Origin: Streptomyces griseus
GTDB lineage: Bacteria > Actinomycetota > Actinomycetes > Streptomycetales > Streptomycetaceae
DNA length: 64,000 nucleotides
Reading direction: 5' to 3'
NCBI RefSeq assembly: GCF_900460065.1
Contig: NZ_UAVD01000005.1
Location: 78,501-142,500, forward strand
Numbering within the stretch: the stretch's first letter is position 1; every line of letters begins with the position of its first letter. Shown piece after piece: positions 1 through 7,290 of the stretch. Both the position numbers and the translations under genes were made by a program. Below the pieces are notes generated by a model. That model was not told the DNA's origin. It was given only the letters and a program-made list of their open reading frames with translations, and made no database searches.

Positions 1-143
1 AGACCGCCGTATTCGCCGCCTCCGCCGCTGATGTGCGGCACACGGTCGTGGCAGGGCGGCACATCGTCCGGGACGGCCGTCACACACGGATCGAGGACGT
101 GCCCCGGGCGCTCGCCGAGGCCGTGGCCGCCCTGCACCCCTGA
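1..143 (+). CDS. hutF: Formimidoylglutamate deiminase, C-terminal end (partial)
   Basis: This is the last part of an open frame that enters from the left edge and stops at the TGA at 141-143. The roughly 46 visible residues end a metal-dependent amidohydrolase of the HutF type, including a [12 protein letters not shown] stretch that matches the usual C-terminal beta-strand/turn of that family. HutF hydrolyses N-formimidoyl-L-glutamate to N-formylglutamate in histidine degradation. The call rests on this tail plus the hutI gene 147 bases downstream on the same strand. The catalytic residues lie outside the window, so the exact deiminase identity is inferred. Confidence 0.72.
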   Translation, partial: TAVFAASAADVRHTVVAGRHIVRDGRHTRIEDVPRALAEAVAALHP

Positions 144-201
144 CCCCGGACCCGCCGGACACCCCGGGCCGCCCGCCCGGGCCCCCGGACCCGCCGGACA
201 C
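144..201. repeat. 19-bp direct repeat between hutF and hutI
   Basis: The sequence CCCCGGACCCGCCGGACAC occurs at 144-162 and again at 183-201. It lies in a C-rich, G-poor stretch of the 146-base hutF-hutI gap that also holds short GC palindromes. It may fold into a weak terminator or be simple-sequence drift; no function is evident. Confidence 0.5.
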
Positions 202-289
202 GCCCGGCCCCCCGGGCCGGCCCGGGACCACGGTCAGCACCCCGCCCGCAGAACCGGACCCTCCGGAACGCAAGGAGAACACTCTCCAG

Positions 290-1462
290 ATGACGACCAC
301 CGCCGTCACCCACATCGCCAGCCTGGTCACCAATGACCCCTCCCTCGGCAACGGGACCCCCCTGGGCCTGATCCAGGACGCGGCCGTCGTCATCGACGGC
401 GACCGCATCGTCTGGACCGGTGAATCCAGCAAAGCACCCGCCACTGACAACGTCCTCGACGCGGCCGGCCGCGCGGTGGTCCCGGGCTTCGTCGACTCCC
501 ACTCCCACCTGGTCTTCGCGGGCGACCGCACCCAGGAGTTCAACGCCCGCATGTCCGGGCAGCCCTACCGCGCGGGCGGCATCCGCACCACCGTCGCCGC
601 CACCCGGGCCGCCTCCGACGAGGAGCTCTCCGCCAACGTCGCCCGCTACCTCGCCGAGGCCCTGCGCCAGGGCACCACCACCTTCGAGACCAAGTCCGGC
701 TACGGCCTCACCGTCGAGGACGAGGCCCGCGCCCTGCGCATCGCGGGCCGTCACACCGACGAGGTCACCTACCTCGGCGCCCACATCGTCTCCCCCGACT
801 ACGCCGACGATCCCGCCGGATACGTCGACCTGGTCACCGGCCCGATGCTGGAGGCCTGCGCCCCGCACGCCCGCTGGATCGACGTCTTCTGCGAGCAGGG
901 CGCCTTCGACGGCGACCAGGCCCGCGCCATCCTCACGGCGGGCCGCGCCAAGGGGCTGCACCCGCGCATCCACGCCAACCAGCTGACCTACGGGCCCGGT
1001 GTCCAGCTCGCCGTCGAACTCGACGCCGCGTCGGCCGACCACTGCACCCACCTCACCGACGCGGACGTCGACGCGCTCGGCCAGGGCGACACGGTGGCCA
1101 CCCTGCTCCCGGGCGCGGAGTTCTCCACCCGCGCCACCTGGCCGGACGCCCGCCGACTCCTCGACGCGGGAGCCACCGTCGCGCTCTCCACGGACTGCAA
1201 CCCCGGCTCGTCGTTCACCTCGTCCGTGCCCTTCTGCATCGCGCTGGCCGTACGCGACATGGGGATGACGCCCGACGAGGCGATCTGGTCCGCCACCGCG
1301 GGCGGGGCCGCCGCCCTGCGCCGTACCGACATCGGCCGGATCACCCCCGGCGCCCGCGCCGACCTGGTCCTCCTCGACGCCCCGAGCCACGTCCACCTCG
1401 CCTACCGCCCGGGCGTCCCACTGGTCAGCGCGGTGTGGCGGAGCGGACAGCGCGTGGTGTGA
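290..1462 (+). CDS. hutI: Imidazolonepropionase
   Basis: 390 residues, the normal length for HutI, which hydrolyses 4-imidazolone-5-propanoate to N-formimidoylglutamate, the third step of histidine degradation in the cytoplasm. The amidohydrolase metal pair is visible as the HSH of [13 protein letters not shown] (His71, His73). Further conserved pieces are [15 protein letters not shown], the [10 protein letters not shown] block and the late STDCNPGSS motif with the metal-binding Asp. The ATG at 290 follows an AAGGAG at 272-277. It lies downstream of hutF, which takes the formimidoylglutamate product, so the two form a histidine-use segment. A strong two-way terminator follows at 1503-1549. 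Confidence 0.95.
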   Translation: MTTTAVTHIASLVTNDPSLGNGTPLGLIQDAAVVIDGDRIVWTGESSKAPATDNVLDAAGRAVVPGFVDSHSHLVFAGDRTQEFNARMSGQPYRAGGIRTTVAATRAASDEELSANVARYLAEALRQGTTTFETKSGYGLTVEDEARALRIAGRHTDEVTYLGAHIVSPDYADDPAGYVDLVTGPMLEACAPHARWIDVFCEQGAFDGDQARAILTAGRAKGLHPRIHANQLTYGPGVQLAVELDAASADHCTHLTDADVDALGQGDTVATLLPGAEFSTRATWPDARRLLDAGATVALSTDCNPGSSFTSSVPFCIALAVRDMGMTPDEAIWSATAGGAAALRRTDIGRITPGARADLVLLDAPSHVHLAYRPGVPLVSAVWRSGQRVV

Positions 1463-1502
1463 GGGGCGCCCCCGCCCGGGTGCGGCCGGGGCGCACCCCG
1501 GC

Positions 1503-1549
1503 ACGCGGAAGGACCCGCTCCCGGCGATCCGGGGCGGGTCCTTCCGCGT
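1503..1549. terminator. Bidirectional terminator between hutI and the sigma factor gene
   Basis: A perfect inverted repeat with 16-base arms (1503-1518 and 1534-1549, ACGCGGAAGGACCCGC and its complement) lies between two convergent genes, so one hairpin can end both transcripts. There is no long T tract, as is common in Streptomyces. Confidence 0.8.
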
Positions 1550-1601
1550 TACGCCCGAGCGGCCCGTGGAGCCCCCTCGGGGGCGGCGGGCCGGGCCGGG
1601 G

Positions 1602-2573
1602 TCACTCCTCCAGGGTCAGACCCTTGCGGAGCTTGGTCAGCGTGCGGGAGAGCAGCCGGGAGACGTGCATCTGCGAGATGTTCAGCTCCTCGCCGATCTC
1701 CGACTGGGTCATGTTGCTGACGAAGCGGAGCGAGAGGATCATCCGGTCCCGGGCGGGCAGCGCGGCGATCAGCGGCTTCAGCGACTCGACGTACTCGATG
1801 CCTTCGAGGCTGTGGTCCTCGTAGCCGATGCGGTCCGCGAGGGCGCCCTCGCCGTCGTCCTCCTCGGGCTTGGCGTCCAGCGAGCTCGCGGTGTACGCGT
1901 TGCTCGCCGACATGCCCTCGACGACCTCCTCCGGGCTGATGCCGAGGCGCTCGGACAGCTCCGCCACGGTGGGCGCGCGGTCCAGCTGCTGGGAGAGCTC
2001 GTCGCCGGCCTTCGCCAGGTCCAGCCGCAGCTCCTGGAGCCGCCGCGGTACGCGCACGGACCAGCTGGTGTCACGGAAGAAGCGCTTGATCTCGCCGACG
2101 ATCGTCGGCATCGCGAACGTGGGGAACTCCACGCCGCGGCTCAGTTCGAACCGGTCGATCGCCTTGATCAGGCCGATGGTGCCGACCTGGACGATGTCCT
2201 CCATGGGTTCGCTGCGGGAGCGGAACCGGGCGGCGGCGAACTTGACGAGCGCGAGGTTGAGCTCGACGAGGGTGTTGCGGACGTAGCTGTACTCGTGGGT
2301 GCCCTCTTCGAGGCACTCCAGCCGCTCGAAGAGCGTCTTCGACAGGGCCCTGGCGTCCAGAGCGCCCACTTCGGCGTAGGGCGGGATCTCGGGAAGTCCT
2401 TCGAGGCCCTCGCCGGCCGCGCCGGAGAAGTCTGAGGTGGTGCGGGTCGTGCTGGTCGTGCCGGTGCGCGGGCCGGGAACGGCGCTCGCGGCGGGGGAGT
2501 CGGAATGGGTCGGTCCCTGAGGACATGCCGACGGCGCGTTGTGGGTACGCGCTTCGTCGAGCCGGGGTGACAT
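1602..2573 (-). CDS. sigI: RNA polymerase sigma factor, SigB/SigF/SigG family (probable SigI)
   Basis: 323 residues. After a disordered Ser/Thr/Pro-rich N-terminus of about 60 residues come sigma region 2 with EDIVQVGTIGLIKAIDRFE (about 125-143) and SRGVEFPTFAMPTIVGEIKR, region 3 (WSVRVPRRLQELR onward), and a region 4 helix-turn-helix near 283-316 (MTQSEIGEELNISQMHVSRLL). This is a group 3 stress-type sigma factor. The ATG at 2573 has an excellent GGAGGAG six bases upstream. It is divergent from an anti-anti-sigma and an anti-sigma gene, so activity is probably controlled by partner switching. The name SigI rests on the matching arrangement recalled for S. coelicolor sigI/arsI/prsI beside hutI; another paralogue of the same family is possible. 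Confidence 0.88.
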   Translation of the reverse strand: MSPRLDEARTHNAPSACPQGPTHSDSPAASAVPGPRTGTTSTTRTTSDFSGAAGEGLEGLPEIPPYAEVGALDARALSKTLFERLECLEEGTHEYSYVRNTLVELNLALVKFAAARFRSRSEPMEDIVQVGTIGLIKAIDRFELSRGVEFPTFAMPTIVGEIKRFFRDTSWSVRVPRRLQELRLDLAKAGDELSQQLDRAPTVAELSERLGISPEEVVEGMSASNAYTASSLDAKPEEDDGEGALADRIGYEDHSLEGIEYVESLKPLIAALPARDRMILSLRFVSNMTQSEIGEELNISQMHVSRLLSRTLTKLRKGLTLEE

Positions 2574-2678
2574 GGGTCTCCTCCATCGTTCTCGGCATAT
2601 GGCTGCCGATGCCCATACGTGTGCCTGCGGTGAAGCGGCGCCTCCAAAGCCGGTCGTGTTTCTGGTGTCCCTCTACCC

Positions 2679-2706
2679 ATACCCGGTCCTGGCCAGCAGT
2701 GACAAG
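2679..2706 (-). promoter_or_regulatory. Possible stress-sigma promoter for sigI
   Basis: On the minus strand a GGGTAT hexamer (2679-2684), the typical -10 of SigB/SigF-type promoters, lies 16 bases downstream of CTTGTC (2701-2706). It is about 105 bases upstream of the sigI start. The -35 only partly resembles the GTTT consensus, so the call is tentative. If real, it implies autoregulation or a sigma cascade. Confidence 0.35.
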
Positions 2707-2858
2707 CGCCAATTGCCGCCATATGTCCGGTTTGTTGAGGTCTCCGACTACCGCGTGGCGAACGGAACGCGTAATGTTCCAGGAACGTCGGCGGTAGCTC
2801 TGCATACAGCCGCACAGGCAGTGACGCGCACAGTGACGAACGGCGAAGAGGGACAGGC

Positions 2859-3227
2859 ATGGACCGCGGGACGGTCGGCAGTGCTAACCGGGGTCGACTT
2901 CAGGTCGAGGCCCGGACCGAGGGGCGCAGCGAGGTCGTGACGCCGGTGGGTGAGCTCGACCACCACACCGCCGATCTGCTGCGTGAGCCCCTGGAAAGTG
3001 CCGTGGAGCAGGGGCGCTCACGCCTGGTGGTCGACTGCTCCCGGCTGGATTTCTGCGATTCCACCGGGCTGAACGTGCTGCTCGGCGCCCGCCTCAAGGC
3101 GGAGGCGGTCGGCGGCGGGGTCCATCTGGCCGGAATGCTGCCCGTTGTGGCGAGGGTCTTCGAGATCACCGGCGCCGAGGCGGTTTTCACCGTCCACGCC
3201 ACGCTCGAAGAGGCCCTGGCCACCTGA
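2859..3227 (+). CDS. arsI: STAS-domain anti-sigma factor antagonist (probable ArsI)
   Basis: 122 residues forming one STAS domain of the SpoIIAA/RsbV type. The phosphorylatable serine is in the classic motif DFCDSTGLN (about Ser68), preceded by VVDCSRLDF. In the partner-switching scheme the unphosphorylated form binds the anti-sigma kinase and frees the sigma factor, and phosphorylation of this serine reverses it. An AGAGGGACAGG sequence precedes the ATG. It lies 285 bases from the divergent sigma gene and is followed on the same strand by an anti-sigma ATPase, which makes the three-protein module clear. The gene name is inferred from the S. coelicolor arrangement. Confidence 0.87.
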   Translation: MDRGTVGSANRGRLQVEARTEGRSEVVTPVGELDHHTADLLREPLESAVEQGRSRLVVDCSRLDFCDSTGLNVLLGARLKAEAVGGGVHLAGMLPVVARVFEITGAEAVFTVHATLEEALAT

Positions 3228-3429
3228 CCCGGCACGAGCGCGCGACCGCTGACGCCCCCGGTGTCCGGCGTGTCACGCGATCGTGTGCCTCAAGTGGGTG
3301 TTGTTGCGACACGGCAGGGCAGGAGACACCCCGGCGGTGCCCCGCAAAGGCCCCGACACACTCGGTAACTGATCACTATCTGTTCGAAGGCGACATGGCG
3401 ACATGGCGAATCGGTGAGGTGAAGCGCTG

Positions 3430-3921
3430 ATGAGCACCACCCGGCAGCATCCGCCGGGCGACCTCGGTCGCGAGCCGGACGGAGCGGGCGCAGTCCCGCC
3501 CGACCCGGCCGGGCGGCAGTGGCGCACCCTCTCACTCGCGCAGGCCAGCGGCATCGTGCCGACTGCTCGTGACTTCGCCCGGCAGGCGCTGCACGACTGG
3601 GGCTGGCTCCCGGCGTCCACCGCGGACCGCAGAGCCGCGGCCGAGGACGTCCTGCTGGTCGTCTCCGAGCTGGTGACGAACGCCTGCCTGCACGCGGAGG
3701 GTCCCGAGGAGCTCCGGATCGGCCACACCCCCAAGGTGCTGCGGGTGGAGGTCGTCGACCGGGGGGCGGGCCAGCCCGCACCCCGTACGCCGCACCGCGC
3801 CGGCCGGCCCGGCGGGCACGGCATGTTCATCGTCCAGCGCCTCTGCCTCGACTGGGGTGTCCTGCGCACCCCGGACGCCCCCGGCAAGACCGTCTGGGCG
3901 GAGCTCGCCGCCCCCGCGTAG
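3430..3921 (+). CDS. prsI: Anti-sigma factor, GHKL ATPase (RsbW/SpoIIAB-like; probable PrsI)
   Basis: 163 residues with a HATPase_c fold of the RsbW kind. The N box is VVSELVTNACLHA (about 78-89, Asn84), the G1 box is VEVVDRGAG (about 107-114), and the G2 box is GGHGMFIVQ (about 128-136). It would bind the sigma factor and phosphorylate the STAS partner. There is no dimerisation/phosphoacceptor His domain, so it is not a two-component kinase. The start is the ATG behind GAGGTGAAG. The 200-base gap from the STAS gene contains a short duplicated GCGACATG near the start. An intrinsic terminator follows at 4161-4183. Confidence 0.85.
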   Translation: MSTTRQHPPGDLGREPDGAGAVPPDPAGRQWRTLSLAQASGIVPTARDFARQALHDWGWLPASTADRRAAAEDVLLVVSELVTNACLHAEGPEELRIGHTPKVLRVEVVDRGAGQPAPRTPHRAGRPGGHGMFIVQRLCLDWGVLRTPDAPGKTVWAELAAPA

Positions 3922-4160
3922 GCCCTGTCGTCAACCTGCCGCCTGCCCTGCGGGGCCGCCCTTCGGGCGACGACGGCGGTCTGACGGCAGAACCTGGGCC
4001 GTGACCGCGCAGTCTCGTCCGGCCCGACGGGCGGCCGACGATGCTTCGCGGGCGCTGCCTGGCGCGCCCGCCGCCGGCCCTCCTCGCCCGGCCCCTCATC
4101 CGTACGCCTCAGGAGTGCGCCGGGCGGGCGTCTCGGGGGCGTCCCCACCCGCACCGACAG

Positions 4161-4183
4161 GAGCGCGCCGGATCGGCGCGCTC
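4161..4183 (+). terminator. Intrinsic terminator after the anti-sigma gene
   Basis: A perfect 10-base stem (4161-4170, GAGCGCGCCG, with 4174-4183) and a 3-base loop are followed directly by TTTGTCTTCC. This is an unusually textbook rho-independent terminator for this genome. Confidence 0.8.
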
Positions 4184-4229
4184 TTTGTCTTCCCTCCATC
4201 AGGCCCCGGGCGTACCTTGAGCGCCCAAT

Positions 4230-4244
4230 CTGATGTGCCGTCAG
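4230..4244. promoter_or_regulatory. CTGA-N7-TCAG dyad upstream of the surface-protein operon
   Basis: CTGATGTGCCGTCAG contains a 4-base inverted repeat with a 7-base spacer. It lies 60 bases before the GTG start at 4304 and just downstream of a TTGAGC that could be a -35. It may be an operator or part of the promoter. The evidence is position and symmetry only. Confidence 0.3.
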
Positions 4245-4303
4245 TAATGAGCGCCCGTACGGGTCGTGGCGCGCGGCGGCGTCCGGCATGAGGGGAACAC
4301 GAG

Positions 4304-5026
4304 GTGTCGAACCAGAAGCGGACCACTCTCGCGCTGGCGGCTGCGCTGGCGGGCTCGGTCGTGGTGGCGGGCGCGCCCGCCGCCCACGCCGAGGTCGTGG
4401 ACGTCAACTACCAGTGCGTGACGCCCATCGGGCCCAAAGGGGCGGTCTCGCCCATCGACATCAAGAGCGTCGAGAGCGGCGACGGCCACAAGCTCACCAT
4501 GTCCTTCCGAAAGGGCGTCTCCTCCAGCCCGGTCGAGCTGGGCAAAGGGGCCATGAACCCCAGCGCCGTGATCGAGCTGGGCGGCGCGGAGCAGGGGAAG
4601 GTCCAGGTCACCGGCCCGGCGAACAACGAGGCGATCCCCGCCAACACACCGATCAAGATCAGCGACCTGTCGGGGACGTACACCCCGAAGAAGAGCGGCA
4701 AGGTCACCTTCACCGCCGGGGTCCTCACCATCAAGGCCCTCGGCACGACCACCACCTGCACCCCCAAGAACAACCCCGGACCCTCCCTCGAACTCGACGT
4801 CCAAGCGGCGGGCGGTTCATCGGACGGCGGCTCCACCGACGGCGGTTCGCCGGGCGGCGCGGCCACCGGCGGCTCGACCGGCGGCGCCTCGGGAGGCGGT
4901 GAGCTGCCCCGCACCGGCCCGCTGGACTCGGCGGCGGCGCTCGGCACGCTCGGCGGCACCGTGCTGCTGAGCGGGGCGGCCGGAGTGCTCTGGCTGACCC
5001 GGCGAGGACAGCGCTCCGCTGGCTGA
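4304..5026 (+). CDS. Secreted LPXTG-type wall-anchored protein with one Ig-like domain
   Basis: 240 residues. A signal peptide (about 1-29, ending APAAHA) is followed by a beta-rich domain of about 130 residues with one cysteine at each end (YQCVTPIG and TTTTCTPKN), then a Gly/Ser/Thr linker with GGS repeats. The C-terminal sorting signal is LPRTG at 201-205, a hydrophobic helix and an RRGQR tail. It should be attached to peptidoglycan by a sortase. The beta domain is a clear paralogue of the second half of the protein at 7287-8684. The start is a GTG with weak GAGG just upstream. It is the first gene of an operon with three further surface proteins. The function is unknown; an adhesin or scaffold role is inference. 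Confidence 0.78.
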   Translation: MSNQKRTTLALAAALAGSVVVAGAPAAHAEVVDVNYQCVTPIGPKGAVSPIDIKSVESGDGHKLTMSFRKGVSSSPVELGKGAMNPSAVIELGGAEQGKVQVTGPANNEAIPANTPIKISDLSGTYTPKKSGKVTFTAGVLTIKALGTTTTCTPKNNPGPSLELDVQAAGGSSDGGSTDGGSPGGAATGGSTGGASGGGELPRTGPLDSAAALGTLGGTVLLSGAAGVLWLTRRGQRSAG

Positions 5027-5077
5027 GACCGGCCCGGTCCAGCGCAGCATCGCCGCCGGCAGGCAGAGGAGCCGCCC

Positions 5078-6157
5078 ATGTCGCCACCCACTCCGCGCCT
5101 CCGCCGGGCGCTGCTCGTCCTCACGGCGGTGCTCGCCGCGCAGCTGTGCGTGCTCACACCGCTCCCGGCCGCCGCCGCTCGGGCCGCCGCGGACGCTCCG
5201 GCCGACACCGCCCGGGCCGACACCGACACCGCCGCGGACGGCCCGGCGGGCTGGACGGCCAGGCCCGCCGGACCGGGCGCGGGCCGGGACGCCCGGCCGT
5301 ACCTCTATCTGGAGGGCACTCCCGGCCAGGCCCTCCAGGACCGTCTCGCGGTGACCAACTCCGGCCGGGCCCCGCTGACCGTACGACTGCGGGGCGACGG
5401 CCGGGCCGGGGCCTGGATCGGCTTCGCCGCGGACTCCGTCACCGTCCCGGCCCGGACCCGAGCCGAGGTGCCGCTCGCCCTCACGGTGCCGCCCGACGCG
5501 GTGCCCGGCGACGCTTCCGGGGAGGTGGTGGCCGCCGACGGGGACGAGGAGATCCGGGTGCCGGTCCGGGTCCGGATCGGCGGTCCGACGCTGGCGGCGC
5601 TCACCGTCGAGGACGTCGAGATTTCCGGCGGGACCATCCGCTACGCCCTGGTCAACCGGGGCAACGCGGTGCTGGAGCCCCGGCTCGCGGTACGCGCCGA
5701 GGGAATGTTCGGCACGCTGCTGGACCGCCCGGAGCGGCCCCTGCCGCTGGAGCTGGCCCCCGGCCGACGGGTGGAGCGGACCGAACCCTGGCCCGACGCC
5801 CCGGCCCTGGACGCGGTCACCGTACGGCTGCGGGTCACCGCCCCCGGGGGCGCCCGGGACGAGGCCGAGGCCTCCGCGACGTACGTACCGGTGGCCCCGG
5901 CCGTCGGCGGCGGGCTGCTGGTCCTCGGCGGCCTGGCCCTGCTCGGCTCCGGCGCGTTCCGGCGGCGACGTGCCCGGCGGGGCGACCCCGAACCGCCGGG
6001 CGCGGAGACAGGCCGAGCGGAACCGCCGGGCGCGGAGACGGGGGGCACCGGCACGGAACCGCCGGGCGCCGACTCGGCGGACGACGGGCAACCGACCACA
6101 GAGACGAGGCCCTTGGTGAAGACGGGACCCCTGGTGAAGTCGGGAGCGGGATCGTGA
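5078..6157 (+). CDS. Secreted protein with DUF916-like domain and C-terminal membrane anchor
   Basis: 359 residues. A signal peptide (about 1-36) is followed by an Ala/Asp-rich spacer and a beta-sandwich region (about 75-270) that reads like the peptidoglycan/host-binding domain of WxL-interacting proteins: YLYLEGTPGQALQDRLAVTN near the start and IRYALVNRGNAVLEP in the middle. A transmembrane helix at about 275-293 is followed by an RRRRAR stop-transfer and a cytoplasmic tail with three EPPGAE/D repeats. An AGAGGAG precedes the ATG. The stop overlaps the next start (GTGA), so translation is coupled. The domain name is from pattern memory; the topology is directly visible. Confidence 0.72.
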   Translation: MSPPTPRLRRALLVLTAVLAAQLCVLTPLPAAAARAAADAPADTARADTDTAADGPAGWTARPAGPGAGRDARPYLYLEGTPGQALQDRLAVTNSGRAPLTVRLRGDGRAGAWIGFAADSVTVPARTRAEVPLALTVPPDAVPGDASGEVVAADGDEEIRVPVRVRIGGPTLAALTVEDVEISGGTIRYALVNRGNAVLEPRLAVRAEGMFGTLLDRPERPLPLELAPGRRVERTEPWPDAPALDAVTVRLRVTAPGGARDEAEASATYVPVAPAVGGGLLVLGGLALLGSGAFRRRRARRGDPEPPGAETGRAEPPGAETGGTGTEPPGADSADDGQPTTETRPLVKTGPLVKSGAGS

Positions 6158-7290
6158 CGCGGCAGCCCGGCCCCCGAGCCCCCCGGCGCAGCGCGCCGCC
6201 CGTCCTCCTGTTCCTGGCCGCCCTCCTGGCGCTCCTGCCGGCCCTGTCCGTCCTGGCTCCCCAGGGCGCGCGGGCGGCCGACGGCGACCCCACCGTGAGC
6301 CTGTCCAAGAAGGAGGCGGGCAAGGGCGGAGAGATCACCGTCAGCGGCAGCGGCTGGCGCGCCGAGGCGCTGCTGATGCTGCTGATCTGCGGTCAGTCCA
6401 CGCCGGAGCGCGGCGTGATCGGCGGCACCAACGCCTGTGCCAACGCCGACGGCCGCGCCGTCACGACCGACGAGAAGGGCGCCTTCAGCAAGAAGCTGCC
6501 GGTCACCGAACCGCCGAAGCCGTGCCCCTGTGTGGTGCACGTCGCCACGGTGACCGGCGAACAGGCGCTGGCCGACGCGGTGTTCACGGTGGCGGGCCAC
6601 CCCACCGCGGACCTGCCGGAGCAGACCGGCGGCGGAAGGCTCGCGGTGCTGGCCACCACCCGCCTGGAGGGAGACAGCTCCCTGCTCACCTGGTTCGGAG
6701 CCCCGCCGGCCCGCAGGCTCGTCTTCACCGTGGGCAATCTCGGGTCCGCGCCCGTCAAGGACCCCGTCTTCGAGATCGGCACCGCGCACGGCGTCTACGC
6801 GCCGCAGTGGGAGGAACGCCAGTGGCGCGGCACGGTCGCCCCCGGCGCCAAGGCCCGGATCAAGCTGCCCCTCGAACTGTCCGCGGGCGCGCACGGCGAC
6901 TACCAGGTCTCCCTGCGGTACGGGCGGAAAGTGCTGGCCGAGCAGCCGTGGGGGGTCGCCCGCCCCTGGGGCGTCACGGTCTTCTGGGTGCTGCTCTGCC
7001 TGGTCGTACCGGCAGCCGTCTTCCGTATCGGCATGGCGGTCGTGGACAAGGTCCGGCCGCGTCCCGCCGGCGCGCACCGTACGCGTACGCCGGCCGCGCG
7101 ACACAGGCCGGAGCGGCGCGGGCGCACGGGCGTGGGCCGGGACGCGGCCACGGCCCCGGGCGCGACCACTGGAGCGACCACGAGCGCCGCCACGACTCCC
7201 GATGCGACCACGGCCGTGCTGCCGTGGTTCACCCCGGATTCCGCACCGTCCGAGAACCGATCCCGACCCACGACGAAGGGACAAGCGTGA
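6154..7290 (+). CDS. Secreted, membrane-anchored protein with a neocarzinostatin-like Ig domain
   Basis: 378 residues from the GTG that overlaps the previous stop. A signal peptide (about 1-42) leads to a domain with the pattern of neocarzinostatin-type Ig folds: PTVSLSK, EITVSGSGW, then LICGQ, NACANADG and PCPCVVHV cysteine-bearing strands, ending in FTVAGHP. A second beta region (about 150-260, with LVFTVGNLGSAPVKDP) precedes a transmembrane helix at about 268-293 and a basic cytoplasmic tail ending in Ala/Thr repeats. It resembles a larger cousin of its upstream neighbour. The stop again overlaps the next GTG. No enzyme motif is visible; a structural or ligand-binding role on the cell surface is inferred. 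Confidence 0.7.
   Translation: MTRQPGPRAPRRSAPPVLLFLAALLALLPALSVLAPQGARAADGDPTVSLSKKEAGKGGEITVSGSGWRAEALLMLLICGQSTPERGVIGGTNACANADGRAVTTDEKGAFSKKLPVTEPPKPCPCVVHVATVTGEQALADAVFTVAGHPTADLPEQTGGGRLAVLATTRLEGDSSLLTWFGAPPARRLVFTVGNLGSAPVKDPVFEIGTAHGVYAPQWEERQWRGTVAPGAKARIKLPLELSAGAHGDYQVSLRYGRKVLAEQPWGVARPWGVTVFWVLLCLVVPAAVFRIGMAVVDKVRPRPAGAHRTRTPAARHRPERRGRTGVGRDAATAPGATTGATTSAATTPDATTAVLPWFTPDSAPSENRSRPTTKGQA

Larger units (their letters stand above)
3922..4303. other. 382-base intergenic region before the surface-protein operon
   Basis: No convincing gene is present. It carries an intrinsic terminator (4161-4183) and, closer to the next gene, a small dyad (4230-4244) in what is probably the operon promoter. 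Short open frames here have no ribosome-binding sites or family features. Confidence 0.6.

Noticed and set aside
80..1504. Long minus-strand open frame opposite hutI
   Set aside because: It is the mirror frame of a well-identified gene; its Gly/Val/Arg-rich translation has no domain. The same applies to other long mirror frames such as 18632-19897, 46938-49568 and 57454-60366 (minus) and 39246-42758 (plus).
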